Source: JAAZGD01 sp034003765
Lineage (GTDB): Bacteria > Bacillota > Clostridia > Peptostreptococcales > Anaerovoracaceae
Direction: 5' to 3'
Assembly: GCA_034003765.1 (NCBI GenBank)
Contig: JAVEXZ010000001.1
Location: 102,934 to 166,933, forward strand
Length of the DNA: 64,000 bases
The position numbers and the translations under genes were made by a program. Below are positions 32,843 to 42,221 of the stretch, one piece after another; position 1 is the stretch's first letter, and each line of letters starts with the position of its first letter. A model generated the notes under the pieces. The model made no database searches, was not told the origin of the DNA, and saw only the letters and a list, made by a program, of their open reading frames with translations.

Positions 32843-34909
32843 TTATTGTTTTTTAAGAAAACCATTTCTCAATTCATATATATCTATCTTATTGGACTCA
32901 GATAAGTCCAGATAGTCTCCTTGTTTCTTGTCCTCAAGTATAAATCCTGAGACACTATTTGATTCAACGAAACAGCGGAGTTCATCAATATTCATTCCTG
33001 ACCCTTGTGGGGAAATAATGATCTTGTGATATCCCAAATATTCAAGCTTGGAATAGTTGTTTGTAGATTCCTTCATTACAGGTATAATCCTGCTTTTCAT
33101 ATCAAGAAATTCTTCGTTAGCTACCTCGTCAACATAAAGAATTGAGCCAGTCACTCCTTTTTTTCCAGAATATAGTACCTCAAATCTACTTAGCACTGAA
33201 TACAGTTTGTCTGAACTAATAGCTAAATATTCGCTTTTATTAAATTTTAAATAACGAGCCATATAATCAATCTCTTCATCGGAATTATTCTCAAAGGAGT
33301 AGAAGGACAATTCCTTGGGTAAGGGGTGGTTGGTCTGGTCTTGGTTTAGTATAGCATTTAGATCTTTCCCCTCTACTAGGACCTTATTTAGTATATCATT
33401 GTAAAGATAAAACTCTGATATTTCAACAGCTTGCTTTGCTGCCTTATATTCTAGGAAATAGTTTTCTGGATCTCGAGGTTCTTTAGTTACTCTATCCCAG
33501 GCCTTGCTATTCTTGAATATTCCATCTCTACTCATTTGGAAAACCACATCGTCCATAATGAAAGACCCTTTTAGCATATGCATTTGAATAGGTACAAAAC
33601 CAACCTCTGCAGTAAAAAGGTTTTGCCCTAAATACAAGGTTTTTAGTCCTTCTACCCCCATTAGATAGGAGATTGTAGGGAACAAATCCATCTGGCCTCC
33701 AGAAATTGAAATAGTCTCATTAACATCCTTGTTAGGAATGTGGACCAACATGGGGACCCTGTTCATTTCATCGTAAGTATAGTCTTTTCCAAGCCACTGA
33801 GAAACACAAGAAGAAATCTGGGAATCTGATTTTGTTAAGCCATAATGATCTCCATAAAAAACAAAAACGCTATCTTCATAAAGACCCTTTTCTTTCATAG
33901 CCGTCATGAACTCTCCAAGGCAGTAGTCTCCATAATGTGCACCATTAAGGTAGTTACCGAAAATGTTTTGATCTTTTTCTTCAAGTTCAATTTTCTTGAG
34001 ATCATCTGGCAATCCAAAAGGGTTGTGGTTTGATAGAGTAATGACAAAAGCATAGTATGGTTGCTCTAATAGGAGCATCTTTTCAACAGTTTGTTTGAAA
34101 AAGGCTTCATCACTTATTCCAACAATGTTTCCTCCACCTATACCTTCTATATTATCTGATATATAGTCCTCAGAACTGTAAAAATGTTGAAAGCCAAGGC
34201 TGGGATATATGTTTTCACGATTCCAAAATTCCTTCTTATAACCATGGAAGGCTGCTGTTATGTAGCCCTCATCTATCATGACTTTAGGTAGCCCATAAAA
34301 GTAATTATCTTCAAAAAGCTGATAGGTGTAGCTTTCTATACTTCCAAACAATGAATTATTAACAGCAAACTCCGCATCAGATGTATTCCCTGCACCTAGT
34401 TGGCAGTAAAAATTATCAAAGTATAGGCTTCCACTTTCACCTATAAGTTCATTAAATACAGGGGTTATTTCTTGCCCATTGTAGTCTGCCCCTACAACCA
34501 TGCTTTGAAGAGATTCCATCTGTACAACAATAAGATTCTTTCCTTTTCCCACCCCGAATAGGTCTCCATCCAACTGATTCTCGTAGGTATTGGTGGCCAG
34601 ATAACAAGCAGCCTGTGCAGGGGCTTTTTCCCCAAATGAATGGTAAAGCAAATCCTTAAGATGGTAGAGAAAAAACTCTTGCTTATTCATGGATTTCGCA
34701 AAAGAGGCATTAAAAGGATTTACCAAAATTAGGCTCAGGACTATAAGGGTAATAAAGCCATTTCGGAAAGGTTTTTTTGTCCTGAGATTATCCAAAAAAA
34801 GTATTCCAATATTTTTTAGGTTCTCTTTTAGTGATTGAATAGGTCTAGAGCCAACCAAATCCTCAGTCCATTTATTTACTTTTTCAATTGCCAGCTTGAA
34901 TAACTCCAT
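32843..34909 (-). CDS. LtaS-like sulfatase-domain protein with degenerate C-terminal GDPD-like domain
   Basis: An extracellular alkaline-phosphatase/sulfatase domain of the LTA synthase type: QMESLQS (metal Glu), GNTSDAEF (Thr nucleophile), LSNHNPF and YGDHYG. Only one transmembrane helix (about 50-70) precedes it, against five in LtaS. The last 150 residues (for example YSKLEYLGYHKIIISP) resemble the C-terminal half of a GDPD barrel. The start is at 34909, after AGAGGAG. It overlaps the upstream paralogue by 26 bp. It could be a primase or accessory phosphoglycerol transferase; the polymer is not known. Confidence 0.8.
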   Translation of the reverse strand: MELFKLAIEKVNKWTEDLVGSRPIQSLKENLKNIGILFLDNLRTKKPFRNGFITLIVLSLILVNPFNASFAKSMNKQEFFLYHLKDLLYHSFGEKAPAQAACYLATNTYENQLDGDLFGVGKGKNLIVVQMESLQSMVVGADYNGQEITPVFNELIGESGSLYFDNFYCQLGAGNTSDAEFAVNNSLFGSIESYTYQLFEDNYFYGLPKVMIDEGYITAAFHGYKKEFWNRENIYPSLGFQHFYSSEDYISDNIEGIGGGNIVGISDEAFFKQTVEKMLLLEQPYYAFVITLSNHNPFGLPDDLKKIELEEKDQNIFGNYLNGAHYGDYCLGEFMTAMKEKGLYEDSVFVFYGDHYGLTKSDSQISSCVSQWLGKDYTYDEMNRVPMLVHIPNKDVNETISISGGQMDLFPTISYLMGVEGLKTLYLGQNLFTAEVGFVPIQMHMLKGSFIMDDVVFQMSRDGIFKNSKAWDRVTKEPRDPENYFLEYKAAKQAVEISEFYLYNDILNKVLVEGKDLNAILNQDQTNHPLPKELSFYSFENNSDEEIDYMARYLKFNKSEYLAISSDKLYSVLSRFEVLYSGKKGVTGSILYVDEVANEEFLDMKSRIIPVMKESTNNYSKLEYLGYHKIIISPQGSGMNIDELRCFVESNSVSGFILEDKKQGDYLDLSESNKIDIYELRNGFLKKQ

Positions 34910-37457
34910 ACCACTCCTCTTGAACATATACATAAACGCCATCTGCTTTCAAGGAAGCCCCAATTAACCCATACTGTTCAGGCCTTAGCATAAGGGCCCA
35001 AACCCTATGGTTTTTTGCAAAAGATATAATATCTTCATTGGAAATCCGCGAATCTACCAAACTTAAAACCCCTTCGAACCTTCCAGAATAATCCTCAGGA
35101 CTTGTATATTCAACAATAATATTAGCTGCAGCAGCAAGGCTCTTTTGACTTGTATAGTTCATTAAATAATCACCACTTTTTGGCATGCTAACAACAATCT
35201 GAGCGCTTCCATGTTCTTCCATCCAGGAAATAAGCTCATCCCAAGTTAGGCTCTGCAATCCAGTATTGGGATTAATAACGTAAGGTTCACTATCCATGTT
35301 CCATGCTCCATTAATACGAATAGTGTGATAGCCTTGCGTGTAGGTATAGTTCATTGCTTCTATGGTATTGGCCCTAAATAAATCATCTCTTGGCCAACCC
35401 GCATCAACTATTTCCCTTGGATGAATTCGCCCCACCTCTTGAGATCCAGCCTCACTAAGGCTTTTATTCTCAAGATATATTTGCCTGATAGCATCGCTTT
35501 TTAAAATGTATTCTGAAGTGTTCACTATTGAAAGGCTTTTAAGGTATCCCTCTTTACACTCATCCAAGTCCACAGCTTCCCCTGTCTTTAGATTCCACCC
35601 CCTACCATGTTCAAAGATTCCATCTCTGGACATTTCATAGCCTATCTCGTTGGTAAAGAATGACCCCTTAGGCATATAGGTTTGCTGGGCTACGAACCCT
35701 TCTTTCACAGTTAGAATATTGTGACCCACATATAGGGTATCAAGGTCAGGAAAACCCAACAAATAGGCTAAGGTCGGCATTAGATCAGTTTGACCACCAG
35801 CAGTTTCGCAAATCCCATGTATATCCGTATCTGCTCCAGGTAAAGAAATGATGAAGGGTATATTAAGCATATCTTGAAATCCATAAGGATGACCTAGGAG
35901 CCTTTCCATTGATAGGTCTATATCTTTGTTATGGGTAAGACCTACATGATCTCCGTATATCATTATTATGCTATTATCGTATAGGCCTGCTGCTTCCAGT
36001 TCATCAAAAAATATGCCTATAGAATAGTCGGTATAAGCAACACTGTTAAGGTAATTACCAACAATTGTTCCTTCATCTTCTGGTAAAAGGTCAATGAATT
36101 TGTATTCAGGTAACATTTCATAGGGATGATGATTTGACAAACTAATGACAAAGCTATAAAAAGGTTGACTTTGCTCTTTCATATATTCTACAGTTTGTGG
36201 ATAGAATTCAGAGTCTGTAAGACCCCAGCCCATCCATTCAGTGGATTTGTAATCTCCGTCTCTTCCTTGGTCATTTAAGCCGCCGTAATAACGGTCAAAG
36301 CCTAATGCGGGATATGCATTTTCCCTGTTCCAAAAGCTTCTGTCTTCAAAGGAATGAAAAACATTGGCAGAATATCCCTGCTCTTTTAGTAAGGTGGGTA
36401 ATCCTCGATAATAGTTCTGGTCGTAAAGCTTATAGGTATAGCTTGCTAGGGTTCCATAAAGTGAATTATTGGCAGCGAATTCAGCATCAGAAGTATTGCC
36501 ACTTCCTATCTGTTGGTAAAATTGTGGGCAATAAATCGAGTTCCCCTCTATAAGACGATTTAAGTTAGGGGTAACTTCCTGCCCATTATATTCCATGCCA
36601 ACAACAAAGTTCTGTAAGGATTCCACTTGAAGAATAATTACATTCCTGCCCTTAGCCACTCCAAAAAGTGGACCATTTTTTTCCTTATTATAGCTATCGG
36701 TATAGGCCGCCATGGAAGAATCTAAATCTTCCTGGGTGAGGCCCGAAAAAACGTCCTTTATATGGTATCCGAAGAATTCCTGGTTGCCAATAGAGGCAGC
36801 AAATGCTGAATGTAAAGGGTTCCATAACAATAAAATCAAAATAATTACTGCAATTATCCCTTTTATTCCTTGGCTTACTTTTATTTCTATAATTTCTTGT
36901 ATTCCTTTCAACGCCTGGATTTTATCCTTTATCCATTGATTTCCAGATACTTCCTCCTGAAATTTTGTCTCTTTGTTTTTTTTTAGAGGAATTTTACCAA
37001 TGATTAGTGTAGCATAAATAAAGGCCACATCTAAAAATAGCAAGAAGAAGTGGGGTTTTATAACTTCTTTGATACTATCTCCAATATCCGCTAATACCCC
37101 CGCTGCTCCAATCATTCCTATTGAAAGATAGCGATTAAAGAAACTTGAATAAGTTACATCCGCGAACATTAATAGGGTAACAAGTGTAAATATAAATAAA
37201 GGAATCCATTTGTTTCGAAAAGACGAAAACAAAACCCATACTAGAATACAGGTTGTTAGCCACACAAAGAATAAATTTGTACTTATGTTCATAAAACTAT
37301 AAAACAAAAATATCTTTAATAATACCAAGGCTCCTGCTATAAGCCCAATAAGACCATAGATCCTATGATATTCCTTGATCTGTTTTTTTGCCCACTCAAA
37401 GACAAAATGTCCCACTTTTTTAAGATCTGAGGACACCCATTCTTTTATTTTTTCCAT
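34884..37457 (-). CDS. LTA synthase-like phosphoglycerol transferase with degenerate C-terminal GDPD-like domain
   Basis: Five N-terminal transmembrane segments (about 35-225) precede an extracellular LtaS-type domain with QVESLQN, GNTSDAEF (Thr nucleophile), LSNHHPY and YGDHVG. From about residue 680 a region reading RANTIEAMNYTYTQGYHTI aligns by eye with the start of GDPD barrels (NSLEAxxxxxxxGxxxxExD), but the catalytic His-Arg, acidic pair and His-Asp are replaced. LtaS polymerises glycerol-phosphate from phosphatidylglycerol onto lipoteichoic acid. At 857 residues it is much longer than LtaS (about 650). Weak SD. Confidence 0.83.
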   Translation of the reverse strand: MEKIKEWVSSDLKKVGHFVFEWAKKQIKEYHRIYGLIGLIAGALVLLKIFLFYSFMNISTNLFFVWLTTCILVWVLFSSFRNKWIPLFIFTLVTLLMFADVTYSSFFNRYLSIGMIGAAGVLADIGDSIKEVIKPHFFLLFLDVAFIYATLIIGKIPLKKNKETKFQEEVSGNQWIKDKIQALKGIQEIIEIKVSQGIKGIIAVIILILLLWNPLHSAFAASIGNQEFFGYHIKDVFSGLTQEDLDSSMAAYTDSYNKEKNGPLFGVAKGRNVIILQVESLQNFVVGMEYNGQEVTPNLNRLIEGNSIYCPQFYQQIGSGNTSDAEFAANNSLYGTLASYTYKLYDQNYYRGLPTLLKEQGYSANVFHSFEDRSFWNRENAYPALGFDRYYGGLNDQGRDGDYKSTEWMGWGLTDSEFYPQTVEYMKEQSQPFYSFVISLSNHHPYEMLPEYKFIDLLPEDEGTIVGNYLNSVAYTDYSIGIFFDELEAAGLYDNSIIMIYGDHVGLTHNKDIDLSMERLLGHPYGFQDMLNIPFIISLPGADTDIHGICETAGGQTDLMPTLAYLLGFPDLDTLYVGHNILTVKEGFVAQQTYMPKGSFFTNEIGYEMSRDGIFEHGRGWNLKTGEAVDLDECKEGYLKSLSIVNTSEYILKSDAIRQIYLENKSLSEAGSQEVGRIHPREIVDAGWPRDDLFRANTIEAMNYTYTQGYHTIRINGAWNMDSEPYVINPNTGLQSLTWDELISWMEEHGSAQIVVSMPKSGDYLMNYTSQKSLAAAANIIVEYTSPEDYSGRFEGVLSLVDSRISNEDIISFAKNHRVWALMLRPEQYGLIGASLKADGVYVYVQEEWYGVIQAGN

Positions 37458-37501
37458 ATCCTAAGTATACTATATTAGCTCTCTTCTTTCCATGATTTTC
37501 A

Positions 37502-38260
37502 TTAAATTCTTTGGTGAATGTAGTCGCAAATTTCTTGGGCTGATTTTAGCTCAATCCCTATATATCCCTTGGAATCAACCAGATATCTTGATACTTTTCC
37601 CTCTCGTAAATCCTTTAGGTCATTGGCCAGAATATAGTCCATTTCATTCTTTACAGCCAAGTGCTTGGCTACTTCAAATAATTCTTCTTTTGAAACCTTA
37701 TCTAGTAGTTTGCATCCAATTAAAAGGCTTTGTGGAAACCAGCTTCTTAGATTCTTAATTATTTTAGGTGTTAATGCTAGCTTTACTGTCAGGCTGTCTT
37801 GATAGCTGCTAATTTTTGATTGATTATCAATCCTATAGGCCCCATTTTTCAAAAATGTTAGTAGTTGTTCTTCATTATTAAAATTACCTTCTTTGAAAGC
37901 CAAAAAAAGCTGGTGGGCCAAATCATCCATTAAAAAAGTAAAGTCAGCTTTATAATCGCCTACAGCTGCAGCATGAAGAACAAGGTCATAGGAAATCCCA
38001 TCTCTACTCAAAGCCTCCAGTGAATTTAGCATTTCTTCTGTGGTCTCTGCAGTATGAATTACCAGAGAATTATCTTCCTGGTGTTTAATCAATTCATCTG
38101 TTCTGACGCTTGGATTTACAACAAATGTTACCCTGTAACCTTTGTTTACAAATTCATGGACCAGAGAAAGACTCAAGGACCCTGTTGACATATTTGTTAT
38201 CTTCATAACTTCGTCAATATATTCATTTGTGGGACCACCTGTGATAATTATGTTTTTCAA
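37502..38260 (-). CDS. coaB: Phosphopantothenate-cysteine ligase, stand-alone CoaB
   Basis: Couples 4'-phosphopantothenate to cysteine in CoA synthesis. The 252 residues match single-domain CoaB (streptococcal/enterococcal type): TGGPTNEYIDEVMKITNMSTG at the N-terminus, HAAAVGDY and the ILANDL motif near residue 213. The start is TTG at 38260 with GAGGAGG upstream. CoaC is not fused and not in the window. It is encoded next to a WYL regulator with a one-base gap. Confidence 0.88.
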   Translation of the reverse strand: MKNIIITGGPTNEYIDEVMKITNMSTGSLSLSLVHEFVNKGYRVTFVVNPSVRTDELIKHQEDNSLVIHTAETTEEMLNSLEALSRDGISYDLVLHAAAVGDYKADFTFLMDDLAHQLFLAFKEGNFNNEEQLLTFLKNGAYRIDNQSKISSYQDSLTVKLALTPKIIKNLRSWFPQSLLIGCKLLDKVSKEELFEVAKHLAVKNEMDYILANDLKDLREGKVSRYLVDSKGYIGIELKSAQEICDYIHQRI

Positions 38261-38261
38261 A

Positions 38262-39254
38262 TCATTCCTCCTCGAAATAGTTTTTCTTGATATTAAGGAT
38301 TAAATCCTTAACCTGATTACGCAGTGCTTCCGGTTTTAATACAACCACCTTTTCACCAAATTGCATAGCCCAGTACTTCATGGCATTTTGGTTTGCTTTA
38401 AACATTACTTGACTGTGAAGCCCATCTTCTTCTTGTACTATTTCTATCTCTGTACCCAGCCAATCAATTATATCCCCAATTACTCCGTTGTCTATTCGCA
38501 ATGTTACGGGAACTGATTCTCCCCCAAACATATAGATGTGCTCTAACATGTGTTTTGGCAAATCTAAGCCATTTTTCAATTCATTAACCTCATTGGGGTC
38601 TTTCCTTTTAGAGCCTTCCATCTCTATATCCCAAATTCGTTCAACTCGAAAATGGGTGACGTTGTCATATTTATCCACATTTCCTATTAGATAATACTTG
38701 CCATTAGCCAAAATGATCTGGTAAGGGTTTACCAAGTGCTTTTCAGAAGAGGTGTTAATTAACTTTTTCTCAAGGTTATATTTTCGGTAAAAAAATTTCA
38801 CCTGTTTTTTTCTAGCAATGGCTTCAGACAAAATGTCAATGGTATAGAACATTTCATTGGTCTCTTGGTGATCCATATTGGCGATATTGGATATATGTTT
38901 AACCTTATCCTTAAAGTAAATATTTGATTGGTCTGTAAGTTTTTTTATCAAGTCTTTAGCTTGGTTAACAGGTATATAACGGGATGCTAAAATGCTGTCC
39001 ACTAAAAACCTAAGTTCACTTTCTTCAAATTCTCTTTGGACCAAATAATAACCATTGTTATACTCAATTTCATAACCAAGGTCTTTAAGGTTTTCAATAT
39101 TTCGCCCTACGGCCTTTCTTTCACACTCAACATTATAGTCTTTGCTCATATAATCAATGATGTCTCGCTGCAAAAGTGGGTGATCTATGTCTGAATAGTT
39201 TTTAAGAATATTTAGTATTTGAATAATATAAAGCTTCTTAACTTGACCAGTAGC
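38262..39254 (-). CDS. WYL-domain transcriptional regulator
   Basis: An N-terminal winged helix (about 1-75, with HPLLQRDIIDYM) and a WYL ligand-sensing domain (about 125-215, with KQVKFFYRKYN and HLVNPYQIILANGKYYLIG), then a C-terminal extension typical of the family. The start at 39254 is chosen because TAGGAG precedes it by eight bases; earlier in-frame ATG codons lie inside the previous gene. The ligand is unknown; single-stranded nucleic acid or nucleotides have been found for other WYL proteins. Confidence 0.88.
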   Translation of the reverse strand, partial: ATGQVKKLYIIQILNILKNYSDIDHPLLQRDIIDYMSKDYNVECERKAVGRNIENLKDLGYEIEYNNGYYLVQREFEESELRFLVDSILASRYIPVNQAKDLIKKLTDQSNIYFKDKVKHISNIANMDHQETNEMFYTIDILSEAIARKKQVKFFYRKYNLEKKLINTSSEKHLVNPYQIILANGKYYLIGNVDKYDNVTHFRVERIWDIEMEGSKRKDPNEVNELKNGLDLPKHMLEHIYMFGGESVPVTLRIDNGVIGDIIDWLGTEIEIVQEEDGLHSQVMFKANQNAMKYWAMQFGEKVVVLKPEALRNQVKDLILNIKKNYFEEE

Positions 39255-39268
39255 CATAAGTTTATCTC

Positions 39269-39715
39269 CTACTCTTGTTCCAGCCAATCACTATAAAAAA
39301 TATCTAAGTTATGAAGACTTTTTTGCAGCTTATCGTGAGAGTTCCGCACATCATTCATAACATGAGAATACTCTTTTATTGTAACTTTACGCTCTTTATC
39401 AGCTTTTGCTTTAAGTGTTTGCTGTAATGCTATTTGACTATCGCAGGTAGATTTTATTACATCTATGGCACGATTTAAGGCATCTACCAAGTCCATCTCT
39501 AAATCCGTGCTTGCCACATCTCTCTTGACTTCCAGTTTAATAGCAGATTTTTTAACCTTTGCAAAGTCTGAGATTCTAGCCTGGTAATTTGCCTTCTTGA
39601 AGATACTGCTCATTCGAGATTCACTCATTACCTTACTTTGGGCGGATTTATAGTCTTCTATTATCTCACCATAAAAATGTTCAAGACTGTCTCTTAAAAT
39701 ATTATTTTTTGTCAT
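39269..39715 (-). CDS. Helical protein of unknown function, 148 residues
   Basis: No family recognised. The sequence is rich in Lys, Asp, Ser and Leu with heptad-like spacing (LVDALNRAIDVIKSTCD, then LHNLDIFYSDWLEQE), suggesting a soluble coiled-coil protein. GAGGAG lies nine bases before the ATG at 39715, which rules out the longer in-frame reading. It is close behind the 29-residue membrane peptide gene and overlaps nothing else. Confidence 0.7.
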   Translation of the reverse strand: MTKNNILRDSLEHFYGEIIEDYKSAQSKVMSESRMSSIFKKANYQARISDFAKVKKSAIKLEVKRDVASTDLEMDLVDALNRAIDVIKSTCDSQIALQQTLKAKADKERKVTIKEYSHVMNDVRNSHDKLQKSLHNLDIFYSDWLEQE

Positions 39716-39717
39716 CT

Positions 39718-39807
39718 TCAATTCTCCTCTTCTCTTAATTCCTCTTTCCACAGATAGGACAATAACACAAAAGCTATTGCCATCAATCCCCAACTTATTA
39801 TCATCAT
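39718..39807 (-). CDS. Small membrane peptide, 29 residues
   Basis: Starts MMIISWGLMAIAFVLLSY and continues with a charged tail (KEELREEEN). One transmembrane helix fills residues 2-19. GGGAGG is eight bases before the ATG, as strong as for any gene nearby, and the stop is two bases before the start of the next gene, which suggests coupling. A longer in-frame reading upstream overlaps the Smr gene and looks non-coding. Function unknown. Confidence 0.5.
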   Translation of the reverse strand: MMIISWGLMAIAFVLLSYLWKEELREEEN

Positions 39808-39893
39808 CGCTACTACCTCCCTTTTAATTGTTAAGGAGATAATAACACCGGGAGTGTCCTTTATATGGTACATCTCGAGAGCTTTGTCCCTGC

Positions 39894-40241
39894 TTACCTT
39901 TTTAATATTATCACTGTAACTCCAGGGTTTTGTTGAATACGGCTTTGATATTCTTTCAGTTGGGGGCATTCATCTATGAATTCTTTTTTTCTTTGGTCCC
40001 AATTTGCGCCATTCACATAATTCTTTATAAGCCCTGCTAACATTGGTTCCTTAAGCTTGTTTATTACTGCTGGTTTTATTGCACCCCCAGTGCCAGAAGA
40101 ACCATAGCCATGGATCAGGATTACACTCTTATATCCTCCACCCTTTGCAGTTGCTAATTCATTTACCATTTTTGAAATTGCCTGGGCTACACTAGGACTC
40201 CCTCTTTCTATATTTACTTCTTTAACCTTGATCGCTCCCAT
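39894..40241 (-). CDS. Smr-domain protein
   Basis: About 115 residues with a Smr-type core: VNIERGSPSVAQAISKMVN, ILIHGYGSSGTGGAIK (the H-G-x-G-x-G loop) and VTVIILKR at the end. Smr domains are small nucleases or nucleic-acid-binding modules, as in MutS2 and stand-alone proteins. It overlaps recX by about 20 bp; the ATG at 40250 or the one at 40241 may be used. Spacing suggests co-transcription with recX. Confidence 0.75.
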   Translation of the reverse strand: MGAIKVKEVNIERGSPSVAQAISKMVNELATAKGGGYKSVILIHGYGSSGTGGAIKPAVINKLKEPMLAGLIKNYVNGANWDQRKKEFIDECPQLKEYQSRIQQNPGVTVIILKR

Positions 40242-40719
40242 TATCCTCATTTCCCTTTGCCATCAAAACACCAACTATCCCATAAATTGTGTCCACTTCA
40301 TATCCCAAACTGGCTAGTTTACCTGCCACCTTTCGCAAAACTTTTTCATCGATTTTTACCCCTTCAACCCAGCTTAATGCTAATTCCTCAGCTCTTACTC
40401 TTTCAGAATAAGTCTTGCCATCTTCTAGTATTTCCTGGGCTTGAACAAGGCCAAGGGCACTATCTATAATTTCTCTAGTAATTCCCTTATTATCAAGTTC
40501 CTTGGCAATCCTTATTTGCCCTCGATTTTTACTTCTTCCATATAGTATATAATCTCTTGCGTAAGCTTCGTCATTTAGATAACCCAATTCAACCAGTTCT
40601 TGTATAATACTCGCTACTTCCTCTTCGTTTTGGCCCTTTTCGATTAAGTACTTCTTCATCTGCCAAACACTTCTAGCACGTAAGCTCAAGTATTTTATAG
40701 CCAATTCTTTACCCTTCAT
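40222..40719 (-). CDS. recX: Regulatory protein RecX
   Basis: Inhibits RecA filament extension. 165 residues of three-helix repeats with family motifs ALKYL-like LAIKYLSLRARS, ELVELGYLNDEAYARDY and GQIRIAKELDNKGI. GGGAGGG precedes the ATG, which overlaps the tcdA 3' end. No recA gene lies in the window. Confidence 0.9.
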   Translation of the reverse strand: MKGKELAIKYLSLRARSVWQMKKYLIEKGQNEEEVASIIQELVELGYLNDEAYARDYILYGRSKNRGQIRIAKELDNKGITREIIDSALGLVQAQEILEDGKTYSERVRAEELALSWVEGVKIDEKVLRKVAGKLASLGYEVDTIYGIVGVLMAKGNEDNGSDQG

Positions 40720-41404
40720 GGCCTAACCCTCCCAAGAGATCGCCCACAACTATTGATGCCATAATCATTCCTGCCACAGGAGGAACAAAAGCAGTTGACC
40801 CTGGTGGCCTTAACTTTAAAGGAGGCTCCTTTGAGTAAACAACCTTACATCCTTTAACTCCGAGTGCTTTGAGTTCTTTGCGCAAGACTTTAGCCAAAGG
40901 GCATACACTAGTATCGTAAATATCTCCTATCTCAAGACGTGTTGGATCCCACTTGTTAGCCATACCCATACTGCTGACCAATGGGATTTTTAGCTCTTGG
41001 CATCGACGGATCAAATGAATTTTTGAAGCCATAGAGTCTATAGCATCAACAATATAGTCATATTCATCTAAGGAAAAATCTTGGCTATTCTCTGCTAGGT
41101 AGTATTTATCAAATGTAATAACCTGAGCCTGGGGATAGATATCCAAAATACGAGATTTCATAACCTGGACCTTACTCATTCCAAGGGTTGAGTTTAGTGC
41201 TAGAACCTGACGATTCAAATTGCTAATATCCACCTGGTCTCCATCTACAAGCCCTAGAGTTCCTATGCCACTTCGTGACAAAGCTTCTAGGGCAGAGCTA
41301 CCAACCCCACCTAAGCCTACTACCATCACTCGAGACCGGTTCAAGAGTTTTATCCCCTCTTTCCCCACTATTCTTTCTAGGGGTTCAAAACCATCATAAG
41401 TCAT
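40709..41404 (-). CDS. tcdA: tRNA threonylcarbamoyladenosine dehydratase TcdA
   Basis: E1-like ATPase that cyclises t6A37 in tRNA to ct6A. ATP-binding VVGLGGVGSSALEALSRSGIG, VDGDQVDISNLNRQ and the DAIDSM motif are present; CPLAKVLRKELK and SKEPP are typical of TcdA (CsdL/YgdL) rather than ThiF or MoeB. About 231 residues. Starts at 41404, six bases after GGGG, with an ATG at 41410 as alternative. Overlaps the preceding hydrolase gene. Confidence 0.9.
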   Translation of the reverse strand: MTYDGFEPLERIVGKEGIKLLNRSRVMVVGLGGVGSSALEALSRSGIGTLGLVDGDQVDISNLNRQVLALNSTLGMSKVQVMKSRILDIYPQAQVITFDKYYLAENSQDFSLDEYDYIVDAIDSMASKIHLIRRCQELKIPLVSSMGMANKWDPTRLEIGDIYDTSVCPLAKVLRKELKALGVKGCKVVYSKEPPLKLRPPGSTAFVPPVAGMIMASIVVGDLLGGLGHEG

Positions 41405-42221
41405 ATTCATCCCCTACAGTAGCTATAATAACCCTTTCATGGTCCATTTCCTTCATTCTAGTAATTGCATGTATACCTGTGCAGTGGACAGGCATTAACT
41501 TTTGAATGTTAAAGGTTTGAAGCTCCCCCATAATGGAATCTACTTGTTCTAAATCCGCATTATATAAATGCATGCCTGCAACTAACAATTCAATTTCCTC
41601 GTAGGGGAAAAATGTCCTTGCATATCTCAAAGCTGGAAAAACTCCTTTGTGACTACAGCCAAAAAATAGATATAGTTTTCTATTCTCTCGAACCATTAAA
41701 AATTGTTCATGGTCCATAGGGTCCAGTATGTAGGAACCATCCTTGTTTTTTATATGAAAGTCTTCCACAGATTGGTTGCCAAATTCTTCTGGGATTTCTC
41801 CTGATATCACTATATCTTCACTTATAAATACAGGCTCTTTGCTTAATGATAGCCTGGCTTCTAGAAGTTTTCTTTGGTCTTGGGTCCATAAAATAGAACA
41901 AGGCTCTTCATCCATTATCCCCTTTTCTTCTCCATAAACTTCATTAAAGCTTGCTGGGTGAAGATGAATAGGGGCAGTCTTGTTGATTTCTATAAATTCG
42001 GGAAATCCGCCCGTATGGTCGTAATGGCCGTGGCTTACAATGCAATTATCCACCCTAGATAAATCAATACCCTTCTCCTTGGCATGGTCCAGAAAAAGTG
42101 GAGATGGTCCTCCATCAAAGAGTAGCTTGTTTTCACCTGTTTCAATGTAAATTGAAAGGCCATGCTCCCCCATATAGGGTGGTCTGTCTGTTTTGTTTTC
42201 TGACAAAAAAACTATTTTCAT
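41394..42221 (-). CDS. Metallo-beta-lactamase-fold hydrolase
   Basis: A 275-residue MBL protein with the metal motif SHGHYDHTGG and later His in GCSHKG and MHLYNAD. It resembles the COG1237 group, whose archaeal members take part in methanopterin-type synthesis, but the bacterial substrate is unknown. The ATG overlaps the stop of the transporter gene (ATGA). Confidence 0.85.
   Translation of the reverse strand: MKIVFLSENKTDRPPYMGEHGLSIYIETGENKLLFDGGPSPLFLDHAKEKGIDLSRVDNCIVSHGHYDHTGGFPEFIEINKTAPIHLHPASFNEVYGEEKGIMDEEPCSILWTQDQRKLLEARLSLSKEPVFISEDIVISGEIPEEFGNQSVEDFHIKNKDGSYILDPMDHEQFLMVRENRKLYLFFGCSHKGVFPALRYARTFFPYEEIELLVAGMHLYNADLEQVDSIMGELQTFNIQKLMPVHCTGIHAITRMKEMDHERVIIATVGDEYDL

Noticed and set aside
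39807..39969. Upstream extension of the small membrane peptide to 83 residues
   Set aside because: The extension overlaps the Smr gene, has no SD and an atypical Pro/Ser/Lys mix; the 29-residue form has the only good SD.
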